NCBI RefSeq assembly: GCF_000701405.1
Contig: NZ_JNIV01000043.1
Location: 1 to 38,264 of the forward strand
From: Deinococcus marmoris DSM 12784
GTDB taxonomy: Bacteria > Deinococcota > Deinococci > Deinococcales > Deinococcaceae
Direction of reading: 5' to 3'
DNA: 38,264 bases
Within the stretch, counting starts at the first letter, position 1. Every line of letters starts with the position of its first letter. The notes under the pieces were generated by a model. It was not told the origin of the DNA, ran no database searches, and worked only from the letters and a program-made list of their open reading frames with translations. A program made the translations under genes and the position numbers. Below, one piece after another: positions 1 through 11,158 of this stretch.

Positions 1-243
1 GAAATCGTCGTTCAATTTCGGGTCCTGTATACACCGTCCCAGACGCTTCTTCTTGGCTTCTGGGGAGCTGGTCCCAGGCATGGCCTGGGACCACTGCTGT
101 TGATTGGTAGAGCGTTGCTCGATCAGCGAACACATGGCGTCTTCGACGCGTTGCAAGGTATCGCGTCGCAAAAAGGGGAAGCGCTCTTTCAAGAGCTGGG
201 CAAACTTGATCGCGTCGATTTGGGCGGCTTCTTCGTGTCTCAT
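1..243 (-). CDS. Transposase, N-terminal 81 codons (probably IS4-type)
   Basis: On the minus strand an ATG at 243 opens a frame that stays open to the window edge. It begins MRHEEAAQIDAIKFAQLLKE and contains RFPFLRRDTLQRVEDAMCSL. The right-hand IS copy encodes nearly the same peptide from a GTG at 38062, which supports the frame and strand. The sequence resembles the N-terminus of IS4-family transposases common in Deinococcus genomes (from memory, not searched). The catalytic DDE residues would lie outside the window, so activity cannot be judged. A plus-strand frame across the same DNA is an antisense shadow. Confidence 0.75.
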   Translation of the reverse strand, partial: MRHEEAAQIDAIKFAQLLKERFPFLRRDTLQRVEDAMCSLIEQRSTNQQQWSQAMPGTSSPEAKKKRLGRCIQDPKLNDDF

Positions 244-347
244 AACTCCAAGAAGCCGCCTTTCGCCGTCCCAGATGACAACCAAATGCTCAAATGTCAA
301 AAATGCTGTTCAGGACGCTATTGAAATCGAGTTGTCCGGTACTGAAG
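1..347 (-). mobile_element. Insertion sequence, 5' end (copy 1, runs off window)
   Basis: Positions 41-347 align without gaps to the reverse complement of 37958-38264, roughly 85% identical by eye. The similarity stops abruptly at 347, where the terminus reads GTTGTCCGGTACTGAAG on the plus strand. The element carries the N-terminal part of a transposase read leftward off the window. Insertion here removed the 5' part of the adjacent isomerase-like gene. The boundary is inferred from loss of similarity between the two copies. No target duplication can be checked because the other end lies outside the window. Confidence 0.8.
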
Positions 348-644
348 GACGCCACCATCGCCTGGGACGTGATCCGCGAGTCCGGCATCCACGGCCCCCA
401 CCCTTACGTGTGGCACCGCACTCCCGGTTTCGGCGACACCAACTGGACCGACGTGATCAGCATCCTGCGCCAGAGTGGGTACAGCGGCGACATCGCCATC
501 GAGGGCTTCCACGATCCGGTTTACAGGGGCGAGCTGGAAATGACCGGACAGGTCCACGCGCTGAATTACCTCAAGGAGTGCCGGGGCGGCGCGTTCGTGC
601 CCAATCCGGTGATCAGCGAACCCCAAGTGACGGAAATGGGATGA
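348..644 (+). pseudogene. Sugar phosphate isomerase/epimerase, C-terminal remnant
   Basis: About 98 codons from the IS boundary to the TGA at 642-644 encode the tail of a xylose-isomerase-like TIM-barrel protein, including HPYVWHRTPGFGDTNWTDVI and a final HALNYLKECRGGAFVPNP. The family is normally about 280-350 residues, so at least two thirds is missing and the IS sits exactly at the break. The stop overlaps the start of the next gene (ATGA at 641-644), so this was once the upstream member of the same operon. Any surviving transcription of the operon must now begin within or near the IS. Confidence 0.8.
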
Positions 645-1702
645 CCGCCGCCACCGATCCAAAATTCCGTATCGCACTCGTGGGCTGCGGCAACATGGCG
701 AACACCTGGGTGGACTACGCGCTTCAGCGGGAAGACGCCGAACTGGTGGCGCTGGTGGACCTGAACGAGGCCACCGCGCAGGCATTGGCGGAAAAACACC
801 ATCTGAGCGGCGTTCCCATCTTCAACGACGTGTCAGCCGCCATCGGGGCCAGCGGGGCCAACGTGGTCTTCGACGTGACGGTGCCCGACGCGCACGAGGC
901 GGTCACGGTGGCCGCCCTGAAGGCAGGCTGCAATGTATTCGGCGAGAAACCGCTGGCCGCCGGGATGGCGCAGGCCCGCCACATGGTCACGGCTGCCGCG
1001 CAGAGCGGGCGCACCTACGCCGTGATGCAGAACCGCCGCTACCTGCCGCAGATGCACGCCTTCCGTGATCTGGTGCGCGGCAGCATCGGCACGCCGGGAT
1101 TCACCACCGCCAACTTCTTCATCGGCGCACACTTCGGCGGCTTCCGCGACGCGATGGACAGCCCGCTGCTGCTGGACATGGCCATTCACACCTTCGATCA
1201 GGCCCGCTTCATCCTGGGGGCCGATCCGGTGTCGGTGTACTGCCAGGAATTCAACCCGCCGGGGTCGTGGTATGCGGGCGGCGCGGCGGCGGTGTGCATC
1301 TTTGAATTTGAGGGCGGACAGGTCTTCAGCTACAACGGTTCGTGGTGTGCCGAGGGTGCGCCGACCTCCTGGGAGGCCGAGTGGCGCGTGATGGGCAGCG
1401 CGGGCGCGGCGATCTGGGACGGCACCAACGCCCCATATGCCGAGGTGGTGGCCGATGCCGGGCAGCAGGGCTTCCTGCGCGACTTCCGGCGGGTGGAGGC
1501 GGAAATGTCGCATAGCGGCCCCGGCCCCGAGGGTCATTTCGGCTGCCTGGACGAGATGTTCGCCGCCCTGGACGAGAACCGCCGCCCCGAAACCGATTGC
1601 ACCGACAACATCAAGAGCCTGGGCATGGTCTTCGGCGCGGTGGAGAGTGCGCGGCGCGGCAAGAAAGTGATGCTGGGCGAAACCCACAAGGAACTGAAAT
1701 GA
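641..1702 (+). CDS. Gfo/Idh/MocA family NAD(P)-dependent sugar oxidoreductase
   Basis: This 353-residue protein starts with a Rossmann fold (RIALVGCGNMANTW, residues 9-22) and has the family's EKPLA motif (catalytic-region Lys) near residue 96. The C-terminal half is the alpha/beta substrate domain typical of Gfo/Idh/MocA dehydrogenases. These oxidise or reduce sugars, inositols or sugar acids with NAD(P). The ATG overlaps the stop of the truncated isomerase gene, and its own TGA overlaps the beta-mannosidase ATG (1699-1702), so translation is probably coupled. The operon context suggests it processes a sugar released from a glycoside. The precise substrate cannot be read from sequence. Confidence 0.85.
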   Translation: MTAATDPKFRIALVGCGNMANTWVDYALQREDAELVALVDLNEATAQALAEKHHLSGVPIFNDVSAAIGASGANVVFDVTVPDAHEAVTVAALKAGCNVFGEKPLAAGMAQARHMVTAAAQSGRTYAVMQNRRYLPQMHAFRDLVRGSIGTPGFTTANFFIGAHFGGFRDAMDSPLLLDMAIHTFDQARFILGADPVSVYCQEFNPPGSWYAGGAAAVCIFEFEGGQVFSYNGSWCAEGAPTSWEAEWRVMGSAGAAIWDGTNAPYAEVVADAGQQGFLRDFRRVEAEMSHSGPGPEGHFGCLDEMFAALDENRRPETDCTDNIKSLGMVFGAVESARRGKKVMLGETHKELK

Positions 1703-4167
1703 CCCATTCTCTCTCCCTGCACAGCGGCTGGCACTTCAAGGCCCGCAAACCTCAGCATCCCCTGAGCGACGATTTCGCCTCTGATTCCGACTGGGCCGCC
1801 GCCAGCGTTCCCGGCACGGTGCATCAGGATCTGCTGGCCACGGGCCGCATTCCCGATCCCAACGTTGGCCTGAACGAACTGGATGTGCAGTGGGTGGGCG
1901 AAACCGACTGGCTCTATCAATTGGAATTTGACGCGCCAGCAGTGGCGAACGATCAACGCGCCGATCTGTGCTTTGACGGTCTGGACACCTTTGCAAAGGT
2001 GTGGATGAACGGTGAGCTGATTCTGGAAAGCGAGAATATGTTTGTGCCGCGCCGCGTGTCGGTGGCGGGCAAGCTGCGCGAGGGGTCCAACGAACTGCGC
2101 GTCCTGTTTTCCTCCGCTCTGTTGCGCGGTCAGGGAATCGAGGCCAAATTGGGCAAACGCCAGTTGTGGAACGGCGATTCCAGCCGCCTGTATGTCCGCA
2201 AAGCGCAGTACCACTACGGCTGGGACTGGGGTCCGGTGCTGATGACGGCGGGGCTGTGGCGCGGCGTGCGGCTGGAGGTCTACGCTGCCCGGCTGGACGA
2301 ACTGGTCTGTCCCGTATCACTGTCGGAAGACCTGAAACACGCCGAATTTCCGGTGAGCGTGGACGTGAAGGGCAAGATTGCTGGAAATGTCGTGCTGGAG
2401 CTACTGGGACCGGACGGCGCAGTAGTTGCGTCCCAAACCCTGCCCGCTGCCGAGACTGTGGCGCATACCTTCAGCGTGGACAACCCGGCCCTGTGGTGGC
2501 CCGCTGGCTACGGCGAGCAGCCACTATATACCGTGCGGGCCAGCCTGGAATATGGAACTTCCTCGGAACTTCGGGTGGGTGTCAGGACTATCCGACTGAT
2601 TCAGGAACCCGTGGCAGACGAACCCGGCAGCTCTTTCTTCTTTGAGATCAACGGCACGCCGATCTTCTGCGGCGGCGCAAACTGGATTCCCGACGACAAC
2701 TTCCTGCCGCGCATCACGCCCCAGCGTTACCGCACCCGCCTGACCCAGGCCAGGGACGCGAACATGGTCATGATCCGCGTGTGGGGCGGCGGCATCTACG
2801 AGAACGACGTATTTTACGACGTCTGCGACGAGCTGGGCCTGCTGGTCTGGCAGGATTTCATGTTCGCCTGCGGCATGTACCCGGCCCACGCCGAGTTTCA
2901 GGCCAGCATCCGCGAGGAGGCAGCGGTGGCCGTGCGCCGTCTGTGTCATCACGCCTCTCTGGCCCTGTGGTGCGGCAACAACGAGGATTATCAGATCGCC
3001 CATTCGGTGGGGGCCTACGGGCCGGGCGGCGACGAGAGCAAGTTTGACGCCCTGAGTACTTACGAGGAGCTGCTGCCGGAAGTCTGCGCCCGCCTGAATC
3101 CCGCCACGCCGTACTGGCCGGGCAGCGCCTTCGGTGGGCCGAATTCCACCGATCAGGAGATCGGGGACCGCCACACCTGGGACGTGTGGCACGGCGCGAT
3201 GGCCCCATATCAGGACTATCCCAGGTACGAGGGCCGTTTCGTCGCGGAGTTCGGGATGCAGTCGCTGCCGTCACTGGCGCTACTGGAAAGTGTCGTGCCC
3301 CCCGAGGAACGCTTTCCCGCCAGCCGCACGCTGGAACACCACAACAAGGCGGGCGACGGACCGCGCCGCCTGAACGTCTACATCGGCGACACCGTACCCA
3401 TTCCCGCCGATCTGCCGGGCTACGTGTACGCCTCGCAACTGATGCAGACCGAGGCGCTGGACTGTGCTTACCGGGGCTGGCGGCGGCGCTGGGGCAGAGC
3501 GGGCAAGCGGGCGGTGTCCGGCGCATTGGTGTGGCAGCTTAACGACTGCTGGCCGGTGACGAGCTGGGCCATCATCGACTCGTCGGGCCAGCCCAAGCCC
3601 GCGTATTACGCCATCAAGCGGGCGCTGAAGCCTGTCAGTGTCGGCGTCACTGTGACTGGGAAGGGGGCTGAGGTCTGGGCCGTCAACGGCACGGCGGAAG
3701 TTCAGACCGTGACCCTGGAACTCCGCACGTTGGCGCTGGACGGTCAGGAACTGGGGACAGAAACCCGCGAGGTGACGCTGGCGGCCAATGAAGTAACCGA
3801 ACTGGGCCACTTCGCCGCCGAACACGACGCCGCCTCCACCATCGTGGCCGTCACCCTGCGCTACGGCGGGGACGTGATCGCCCGCGAGGTGCGCTGGCCC
3901 GAGCCGTTCAAATACCTGACCTTCCCCGATCCCGGCCTGAAGGTGGACGTGACCGGCCCAGATTCGCTGAGCCTGAGCGTGACGCGCCCCGCCAAGGGCA
4001 TCTGGCTGGAATCGGCCCCGGAAACCGTCTGGGACGACAACATGCTGGACCTACTGCCCGGTGAAATGCGGTTGATTCAGACTCGGCAATTGAATCCGGC
4101 CAAACTGACCGCCCGCTGGCTGGGCGCGCAGGAAACGGTCAGGGTGGGCGAACTTGAGCGGGTTTAA
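1699..4167 (+). CDS. Beta-mannosidase-like glycoside hydrolase, GH2 family
   Basis: The 822-residue protein has the GH2 order: N-terminal sugar-binding jelly roll (SGWHFKARK...VPGTVHQDLL), immunoglobulin-like domain, then a catalytic TIM barrel. The probable acid/base glutamate is E429 in WCGNNED and the probable nucleophile is E517 in FVAEFGMQS, both in the expected GH2 spacing. Overall similarity is to beta-mannosidases, which release terminal beta-mannose from oligosaccharides. No signal peptide is visible (start MTHSLSLHSGWHF), so it is predicted to be cytoplasmic. It overlaps both neighbours by 4 and 14 nt. A different GH2 specificity is possible, though the sequence reads best as mannosidase. 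Confidence 0.9.
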   Translation: MTHSLSLHSGWHFKARKPQHPLSDDFASDSDWAAASVPGTVHQDLLATGRIPDPNVGLNELDVQWVGETDWLYQLEFDAPAVANDQRADLCFDGLDTFAKVWMNGELILESENMFVPRRVSVAGKLREGSNELRVLFSSALLRGQGIEAKLGKRQLWNGDSSRLYVRKAQYHYGWDWGPVLMTAGLWRGVRLEVYAARLDELVCPVSLSEDLKHAEFPVSVDVKGKIAGNVVLELLGPDGAVVASQTLPAAETVAHTFSVDNPALWWPAGYGEQPLYTVRASLEYGTSSELRVGVRTIRLIQEPVADEPGSSFFFEINGTPIFCGGANWIPDDNFLPRITPQRYRTRLTQARDANMVMIRVWGGGIYENDVFYDVCDELGLLVWQDFMFACGMYPAHAEFQASIREEAAVAVRRLCHHASLALWCGNNEDYQIAHSVGAYGPGGDESKFDALSTYEELLPEVCARLNPATPYWPGSAFGGPNSTDQEIGDRHTWDVWHGAMAPYQDYPRYEGRFVAEFGMQSLPSLALLESVVPPEERFPASRTLEHHNKAGDGPRRLNVYIGDTVPIPADLPGYVYASQLMQTEALDCAYRGWRRRWGRAGKRAVSGALVWQLNDCWPVTSWAIIDSSGQPKPAYYAIKRALKPVSVGVTVTGKGAEVWAVNGTAEVQTVTLELRTLALDGQELGTETREVTLAANEVTELGHFAAEHDAASTIVAVTLRYGGDVIAREVRWPEPFKYLTFPDPGLKVDVTGPDSLSLSVTRPAKGIWLESAPETVWDDNMLDLLPGEMRLIQTRQLNPAKLTARWLGAQETVRVGELERV

Positions 4168-5002
4168 GAATCTGAAACTGGGCCTGTTCAGCTACAGCTA
4201 CCGCATGGCTTTCGGGTCACATGACTTCAAGCCTCGCCAGATCATGACGCTGTTTCAGTACATGGAGCATGTGCATGACCTCGGCTTTGACGGCATCCAG
4301 ATCGACCTGACACATCTGACCAGTCACGATCCGGCCTACCTGAAAGAGCTGCGTGCGGCGGCGGCAGAACGCAACCTGTTTGTGGAATACGGCTCGGCCT
4401 ACGTTACGGCAGACACCATCGCCCAGGAATTGCAGATCGCCAGTCTGCTGGGCGCGCCTCTGATGCGGACCTTCATGGGCTTCTCGCGCTTTGAACGGGA
4501 TACCGATGTGGCCGGGCAAACCAGCCGCGCCGTCACGTTGCTGCGCTCAGTGGCCCCGCAGGCGGCGGACTTGGGCATCCGCATCGCCCTGGAAAACCAC
4601 TGCGACGCCACCACCCCGGAGTTGCTAGAGGTCATCGAGCGCATTGATTCGCCCAGCGTGGGGGTCTGCGTTGACCTGGGCAACTTCATGATCCACCTTG
4701 AAAACCCGGTGGCTGCCGTCAAGCAACTCGCGCCGTACATCATCAACACCCATTTCAAGGATTACGCCATGAAGATGGAGAACTGGGGCTTCAAGTCGTA
4801 TGGCGTGGCGCTGGGTGAGGGCGTGATTGATCTGCGGGCGGTGCTGGACATTCTGGTGAACGAGTCTGGCCTGGACCGGATCATGCTGGAAATCGTGTCC
4901 GAACCGCAGGCCAGCGAGACCGAAACCCTGGCGCTGGAAGAGGCCAATGTGCAGCGCAGTTACACGTTTGCCCGCGAAGTCCTGGGCATCGGCACGGGCT
5001 GA
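4154..5002 (+). CDS. Sugar phosphate isomerase/epimerase (xylose isomerase-like TIM barrel)
   Basis: The 282-residue protein uses a TTG start at 4154, inside the last codons of the mannosidase gene and preceded by a purine-rich AGGGTGGG. Candidate metal ligands follow the family order: Glu in ALENHCD, Asp in CVDLGNF, His in INTHFKDY and Glu in MLEIVSEP. Family members interconvert keto and aldo sugars or epimerise C3 positions. It is a second isomerase of the same superfamily as the IS-truncated one at the operon head, so it may supply part of the lost activity or act on another intermediate. It closes the operon; the next gene starts 160 nt downstream. Confidence 0.85.
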   Translation: MSGFKNLKLGLFSYSYRMAFGSHDFKPRQIMTLFQYMEHVHDLGFDGIQIDLTHLTSHDPAYLKELRAAAAERNLFVEYGSAYVTADTIAQELQIASLLGAPLMRTFMGFSRFERDTDVAGQTSRAVTLLRSVAPQAADLGIRIALENHCDATTPELLEVIERIDSPSVGVCVDLGNFMIHLENPVAAVKQLAPYIINTHFKDYAMKMENWGFKSYGVALGEGVIDLRAVLDILVNESGLDRIMLEIVSEPQASETETLALEEANVQRSYTFAREVLGIGTG

Positions 5003-5161
5003 GGGCGCATCCCGCTGGAAGCCCGTGAGAATCCTCAAGCTGTAAGGGCGTGAGGGCGGGCGGTGCTGATGTCTCGTCGGCCATCACAAGCGCATTGTCA
5101 GCGATCCTTCAATCTCTCCAAACCCCCTTCCCTCACGCCCCCCTCCCCTCCGGCGGTCCCC

Positions 5162-6976
5162 ATGTCCAATCCAGCGCTGACCCGGCCCACAGAACGCCCG
5201 GACCCTCCCTATAACGGCCAGACGCCGCTACGAACGCTGCTGGGGCTGTACCGTCAGGCCCACGCCCGGCTGGCGCTGGCGCTGCTGGTGTACATCGTCA
5301 AGCACAGCCCGTCGTGGGCCATGCCACTGGTCACCGCCAACATCATCAACATCATCACCCGGCCCGAGGCGCATCCCATCACCGAGCTGTGGTGGAACGG
5401 GGCGGTGCTCCTGGGGCTGCAACTCCAGAACATTCCCACCAACGCGCTGTACGTGCGCCTGACCAGCCGGGTGATCCGGCGCATGGAAGTGCAGCTTCGT
5501 GCCCGGCTGGCCCGGCAATTTCAGCAGCTCAGCATCGGGTATTTCGGCACCACTTCGGCGGGGGCGCTGCAAACCAAGGTGCTGCGCGACGTGGAAGTGC
5601 TGGAGCAACTCACGCGGCAGGTCTTTCAGGACGTGCCCGCGCTGCTGCTGACCATCGTGGTGGTGCTGACGGTCACGGCGTTGCGGGTGCCGTGGTTCCT
5701 GGTCTTTTTCGCCCTCATCGTGCCGCTGGCGCTGGGGCTGTACGCCGCCCTGCAAGCGCCGATCAGGGAGCGCAACCGGGAATTTCGCGGCCAGCTCGAA
5801 CACCTGTCGGGCCGCGTTTCGGAGATGCTGCGGATGATCCCGGTCACGCGGGCGCACAGCGCCGAGCAGGGCGAGCTGAGCCGCACCCTGAGCCGCCTGA
5901 ACGAGGTGCGCGACGCCGGGCTGCGCCTGGACAGCGTGAACGGGTTGTTCGGCAGCGTGACCTGGGTGGTCTTTCAGGGCCTGAACGCCGTGTGTCTGGT
6001 GATGGCGGGCTGGGCGGCCTATACCGGCAGCCTGCCCATCACGGTGGGCGATGTGGTCCTGATCAGCGGTTATTTTGCCACCCTGACCGGCAGCGCGCTG
6101 GGGCTGGTCAATACTCTGCCCCTGATCGCCAAGGGGCTGGAATCGGTGCGTTCTATCGGCGAGGTGCTGGAATCCCCCGATCTGGAACACAACGAGGGCA
6201 AGCGGGCCGTGACGGCGGTGCGTGGAGCGTTTTCCCTCCAGAATGTCAATTTCAGTTACGGCCCGGAGGCGGGTGCGCCGGGAGAGCGCCGCTACGGCGA
6301 CGGCGTGGAGAACCTGAATCTGGAGGTCCGGTCCGGCGAAACCATTGCCCTCGTCGGCCCATCAGGGGCGGGCAAGAGTACCGTGATCAACCTGCTGATC
6401 GGCTTTCTGCGCCCCGGCAGCGGGCAGATTCTGCTGGACGGTCAGGACATGGCGGGGCTGGACCTGCGAACCTACCGCCAGCACCTGTCCGTGGTGCCGC
6501 AGGAAACCCTGCTGTTCGACGGCAGTGTGCGCGACAACATCCTGTACGGCACCGAGGGGCTGCCTGACGAAAGGCTGGAGCAGGTGCTGGCCGACGCACA
6601 CATCCAGGAGTTTCTGGCCGATCTGCCCGAGGGCCTGGATACCCGCCTGGGCGAACATGGGGCCAGACTCTCGGGCGGGCAGAAGCAGCGTATCGCCATC
6701 GCCCGCGCCCTGGTGCGCGATCCGCGCGTACTGATTCTGGACGAGGCCACCAGCGCCCTGGACAGCGCCTCCGAACACCTGATCCAGAACGCCCTGACCC
6801 GGCTGCTGCATGGACGCACCTGCTTTGTGGTGGCGCACCGCCTCAGCACCGTGGCCCGCGCAGACCGCATCGTGGTCATGAAGCGGGGCCGCATCGCCGA
6901 GATCGGCACGCACATCGAACTGCTGGAACGGGGCGGCCTGTACGCCAGCCTGCACGCGCTTCAGCGTCAGGGCTGA
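5162..6976 (+). CDS. ABC exporter, fused transmembrane and ATPase domains
   Basis: The 604-residue half-transporter has an N-terminal membrane domain (residues about 25-330, several hydrophobic helices) and a C-terminal nucleotide-binding domain. The Walker A is GPSGAGKST (399-407), the signature LSGGQ (503-507), Walker B LILDE (524-528), followed by an H-loop VAHRLS. This is the layout of lipid, drug or peptide exporters that work as dimers. I chose the ATG at 5162; the frame is open to a GTG at 5063, but the extra residues (Ser/Pro-rich) look non-coding. No strong ribosome site precedes 5162, so the start is less certain. Cargo is unknown. Co-transcription with the sugar genes is possible but not shown. 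Confidence 0.85.
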   Translation: MSNPALTRPTERPDPPYNGQTPLRTLLGLYRQAHARLALALLVYIVKHSPSWAMPLVTANIINIITRPEAHPITELWWNGAVLLGLQLQNIPTNALYVRLTSRVIRRMEVQLRARLARQFQQLSIGYFGTTSAGALQTKVLRDVEVLEQLTRQVFQDVPALLLTIVVVLTVTALRVPWFLVFFALIVPLALGLYAALQAPIRERNREFRGQLEHLSGRVSEMLRMIPVTRAHSAEQGELSRTLSRLNEVRDAGLRLDSVNGLFGSVTWVVFQGLNAVCLVMAGWAAYTGSLPITVGDVVLISGYFATLTGSALGLVNTLPLIAKGLESVRSIGEVLESPDLEHNEGKRAVTAVRGAFSLQNVNFSYGPEAGAPGERRYGDGVENLNLEVRSGETIALVGPSGAGKSTVINLLIGFLRPGSGQILLDGQDMAGLDLRTYRQHLSVVPQETLLFDGSVRDNILYGTEGLPDERLEQVLADAHIQEFLADLPEGLDTRLGEHGARLSGGQKQRIAIARALVRDPRVLILDEATSALDSASEHLIQNALTRLLHGRTCFVVAHRLSTVARADRIVVMKRGRIAEIGTHIELLERGGLYASLHALQRQG

Positions 6977-7075
6977 CAGGGACTCTGGTTGAAGGGTACT
7001 GGAAACGCCAGGAAATCTGGGGAAGAGAAAGTGGATTCCGGGCGTGGAGTGAGCGAACTGGTGTTATCCCGATCT

Positions 7076-7096
7076 CTGCCGCGTTACAGACGGCAG
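7076..7096. terminator. Weak hairpin between convergent genes
   Basis: CTGCCG (7076-7081) and CGGCAG (7091-7096) form a 6-bp stem with a 9-nt loop between the convergent exporter and livF genes. No T-run follows on either strand. It may help termination, but support is only positional. Confidence 0.25.
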
Positions 7097-7099
7097 GCG

Positions 7100-7809
<710 letters not shown>

Positions 7810-7813
<4 letters not shown>

Positions 7814-9611
7814 GCGGCCCCCTCTTCTTCCATGTCCACACCCAGATACGCCTCGCGCACGTCGGCATTCTCGCGCACCTGCTGCGGCGAACCCTCGGCC
7901 AGTTTTTCACCGTAGTTCATGACCACCAGCCGGTCCACCAGCCCCATCACCAGATCCATGTCGTGTTCCACCAGCAGCACCGTGACCCCCTCGCCCCGCA
8001 GTTTTCGGAGAAGGGTGATCAGCTCGGCCTTCTCGCCGTAGCGCAGCCCGGCGGCGGGTTCGTCCAGCAGCAGCAGCGTGGGATCGGCCACTAGCGCCCG
8101 CGCAATTTCCAGCACCCGCTGTTGCCCCAGCGCCAGATTTCCGGCCAGCGTGAACGCCTGCGCACCCAGTCCGACGCGCTCCAGTTGGCGTAGCGCCTCG
8201 TGTTGCAGCGCAGCCTCCTCCCCGCGTTCCAGGTGCAGCAGGCTGCGGACGATTCCGGCCTTGCCGCGCGCGTAGCCGCCCATCATGGTGTTCTCCAGCA
8301 GCGTCAGATCGGGGAGCAGGTGGACGTGCTGAAAGGTACGACTCAGGCCCAGGCGGTGAATCTGCCCGGCGGTGCGGCGGCTGATGTCCTGGCCCATGAA
8401 GGTGATCTGGCCGGAGGTGGCCGGGTTGACCCCGGTAATCAGGTTGAACATGGTGCTTTTGCCCGCGCCGTTGGGGCCGATCAGCCCCAGGATTTCCCCA
8501 GCGTTGAGGTCAAACGACACGTCGCCCACTGCACGCAGACCGCCGAACTGCTTGACCGCATTTTTAACGCTCAGAAGTGGAGTGCCGGGGGCAGGTTTGG
8601 GGCGTGGCGAGAACTTTTCACGCTCCGGCAGAATGCGGATGCCCTCCTGCGGCAACAGGCGTTCCAGCAGCGGCCACAGCCCCTGGCGCGCGAATTGCAG
8701 CACCAGAATGACCAGCGCCCCGAACACGATGACCTCGAAATTGCCCTGTTGCCCCAGCAGACCGGGGAGAATATCGCGCAATTCTTCCCTGATCTGCGTG
8801 ATCAATCCCGCGCCCAGCACGCCGCCCCAGACATACTGCGAACCGCCCACCACGGCCATGAACAAGTATTCAATGCCCGCTTGCAGGCTGAACGGCGTGG
8901 GATTGACGAAACGCTGGCTGTGCGCGTAGAGCCAGCCCGCCAACGCGGCCATCAGCGCCGAGAGGACAAAAACCTGCACCCGCAGACCGAAAGCGGACAC
9001 GCCGAACGCCTCGGCCACCAGCGGTCCCGAACGCAGCGCCCGCATGGCCCGCCCGGTGCGGCTGGACAGCAGAAACTGTGCGCCCAGCGCCACCACCCCA
9101 AGGCAGGCCAGGGCCAGATAAGCGAAATTACGCGGTGAGGTCAATTCCAGACCAAAAACAGAAATGGGCGGAATGTCGGTCAGGCCAGTAAAGCCGCCCA
9201 GCGCTGGGGTGTTGCCGAATACATAGAACAGACTGATGCCCCAGGCAATCGTCGCAAGGGGCAGGTAATGGCCCTGCATTCTCAGCGTCAGCAGGCCAAG
9301 GAACCACGCGATCAGGCCCGTGACCAGCAACGAGACGGGCAGCGACAGCCACGGATTCCATCCCATCTGCGCGGTTAAAACGGCAGTGGTATACGCGCCG
9401 ACGCCCATGAACGCCGCCTGCCCGAAACTGGTCAACCCCAGGATGCCAGTGAGCAGTACCAGACCGACCACGACGATGGAAAAGATCAGGATATTGATCA
9501 GCAGCGTGACCTGAAAAAGCGGCAGCAGCAGCGGCAATGACAGCGCGATCAGTGCGGCGGCAATGCTCAGGCTCAGGCGAAAGGAAAACTTCGGAACGGT
9601 CTGAGACGGAT

Positions 9612-9615
<4 letters not shown>
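7810..9615 (-). CDS. livM: LivM-LivG fusion: ABC permease joined to ATPase
   Basis: One 601-residue frame holds a LivM-type permease (residues about 1-330, many membrane helices, with the [12 protein letters not shown] motif region) followed by a LivG ATPase (about 355-601). The ATPase has Walker [10 protein letters not shown] (380-388), a LivG-type degenerate signature ([15 protein letters not shown]) and Walker [12 protein letters not shown]. In the classical system these are separate genes. The linker is charged and Pro-rich ([16 protein letters not shown]). The start is the ATG at 9615, overlapping the livH stop (ATGA). The frame is open further upstream, but that part lies inside livH. 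No frameshift joins the halves; they are continuous. Confidence 0.9.
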
Positions 9616-10661
<1,046 letters not shown>

Positions 10662-10690
10662 CTGGCTCCAGATGGGGCCACGCAAGTTTG

Positions 10691-10706
10691 CCTAACGCTC
10701 GTTTGG
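10691..10706. promoter_or_regulatory. Imperfect palindrome upstream of livH (TetR-type operator candidate)
   Basis: CCTAACGCTCGTTTGG is an imperfect palindrome (AACG-CT-CGTT core with matching CC/GG ends) located 30-45 nt upstream of the livH ATG. Its size and symmetry resemble TetR-family operators. No TetR gene is in the window, so the regulator would be encoded elsewhere. Assignment is by shape only. Confidence 0.3.
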
Positions 10707-10821
10707 TTGTCATTGCCTGTCACCATACGGAGTTTCTGGCGGGCGGACAAGACGGAGGACTGGGCAGGGGAGAGAAGAGGTCAGATCAGAAATTCGGGCC
10801 AATTTTCAGCCGATGAACCAA

Positions 10822-10840
10822 ACCACGGACATCACAGGCG
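10822..10840 (-). repeat. Outlying degenerate iteron, inverted
   Basis: The minus strand reads CGCCTGTGATGTCCGTGGT, clearly related to the iteron CGCCTGAGTTGTCCGGTAG but in opposite orientation and about 420 bp from the array. It may be a low-affinity Rep site used in looping or copy control. Confidence 0.5.
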
Positions 10841-10902
10841 ACTTGACCAGGCTAAAGGGTCCGAAAATAGGTTCAAATGGCCTTAAATCCCGTGCAGGAC
10901 AG

Positions 10903-10951
10903 TGTTTATCTATTATACATAAAAATGCATAAAACTTGATCCTCAAAAATG
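10903..10951. other. AT-rich stretch, candidate DNA unwinding element
   Basis: In an otherwise GC-rich window this segment is about 70% A+T, with the heptamer CATAAAA twice, 10 bp apart (10918-10924 and 10928-10934). It lies some 310 bp before the iteron array. Iteron origins usually contain such an easily melted tract with short direct repeats. No clear DnaA box (TTATNCACA) was found by eye. The rest of 10707-11158 holds no convincing gene. Confidence 0.4.
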
Positions 10952-11158
10952 GCAGTAGGAAGGCCGTGAGGGAGCCAGCGAGAGGTTAATCGGACACAGA
11001 GGCGTGAATTTCCTGCCAGGGCTTTCTACGGCCCTCTGGTGAGCGTATAGAGGGTTTGGTGAGGTGGGGTGGAGCCGTTAAGCTTCTGAAAATCTCCTTT
11101 TGGCCCATTTTGGGAGGTCTGGGGAAATGGGCCAGCCAGAATTGGGCCGAGCGCACCT

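Noticed and set aside
104..1702. A 532-codon plus-strand frame running from inside the IS into the oxidoreductase
   Set aside because: The first part is antisense to the transposase and the middle is out of frame with the isomerase remnant; the real start is the ATG at 641.
5063..5161. N-terminal extension of the ABC exporter from the GTG at 5063
   Set aside because: The 33 residues are Ser/Pro-rich, unlike the family, and lie in sequence with non-coding character.
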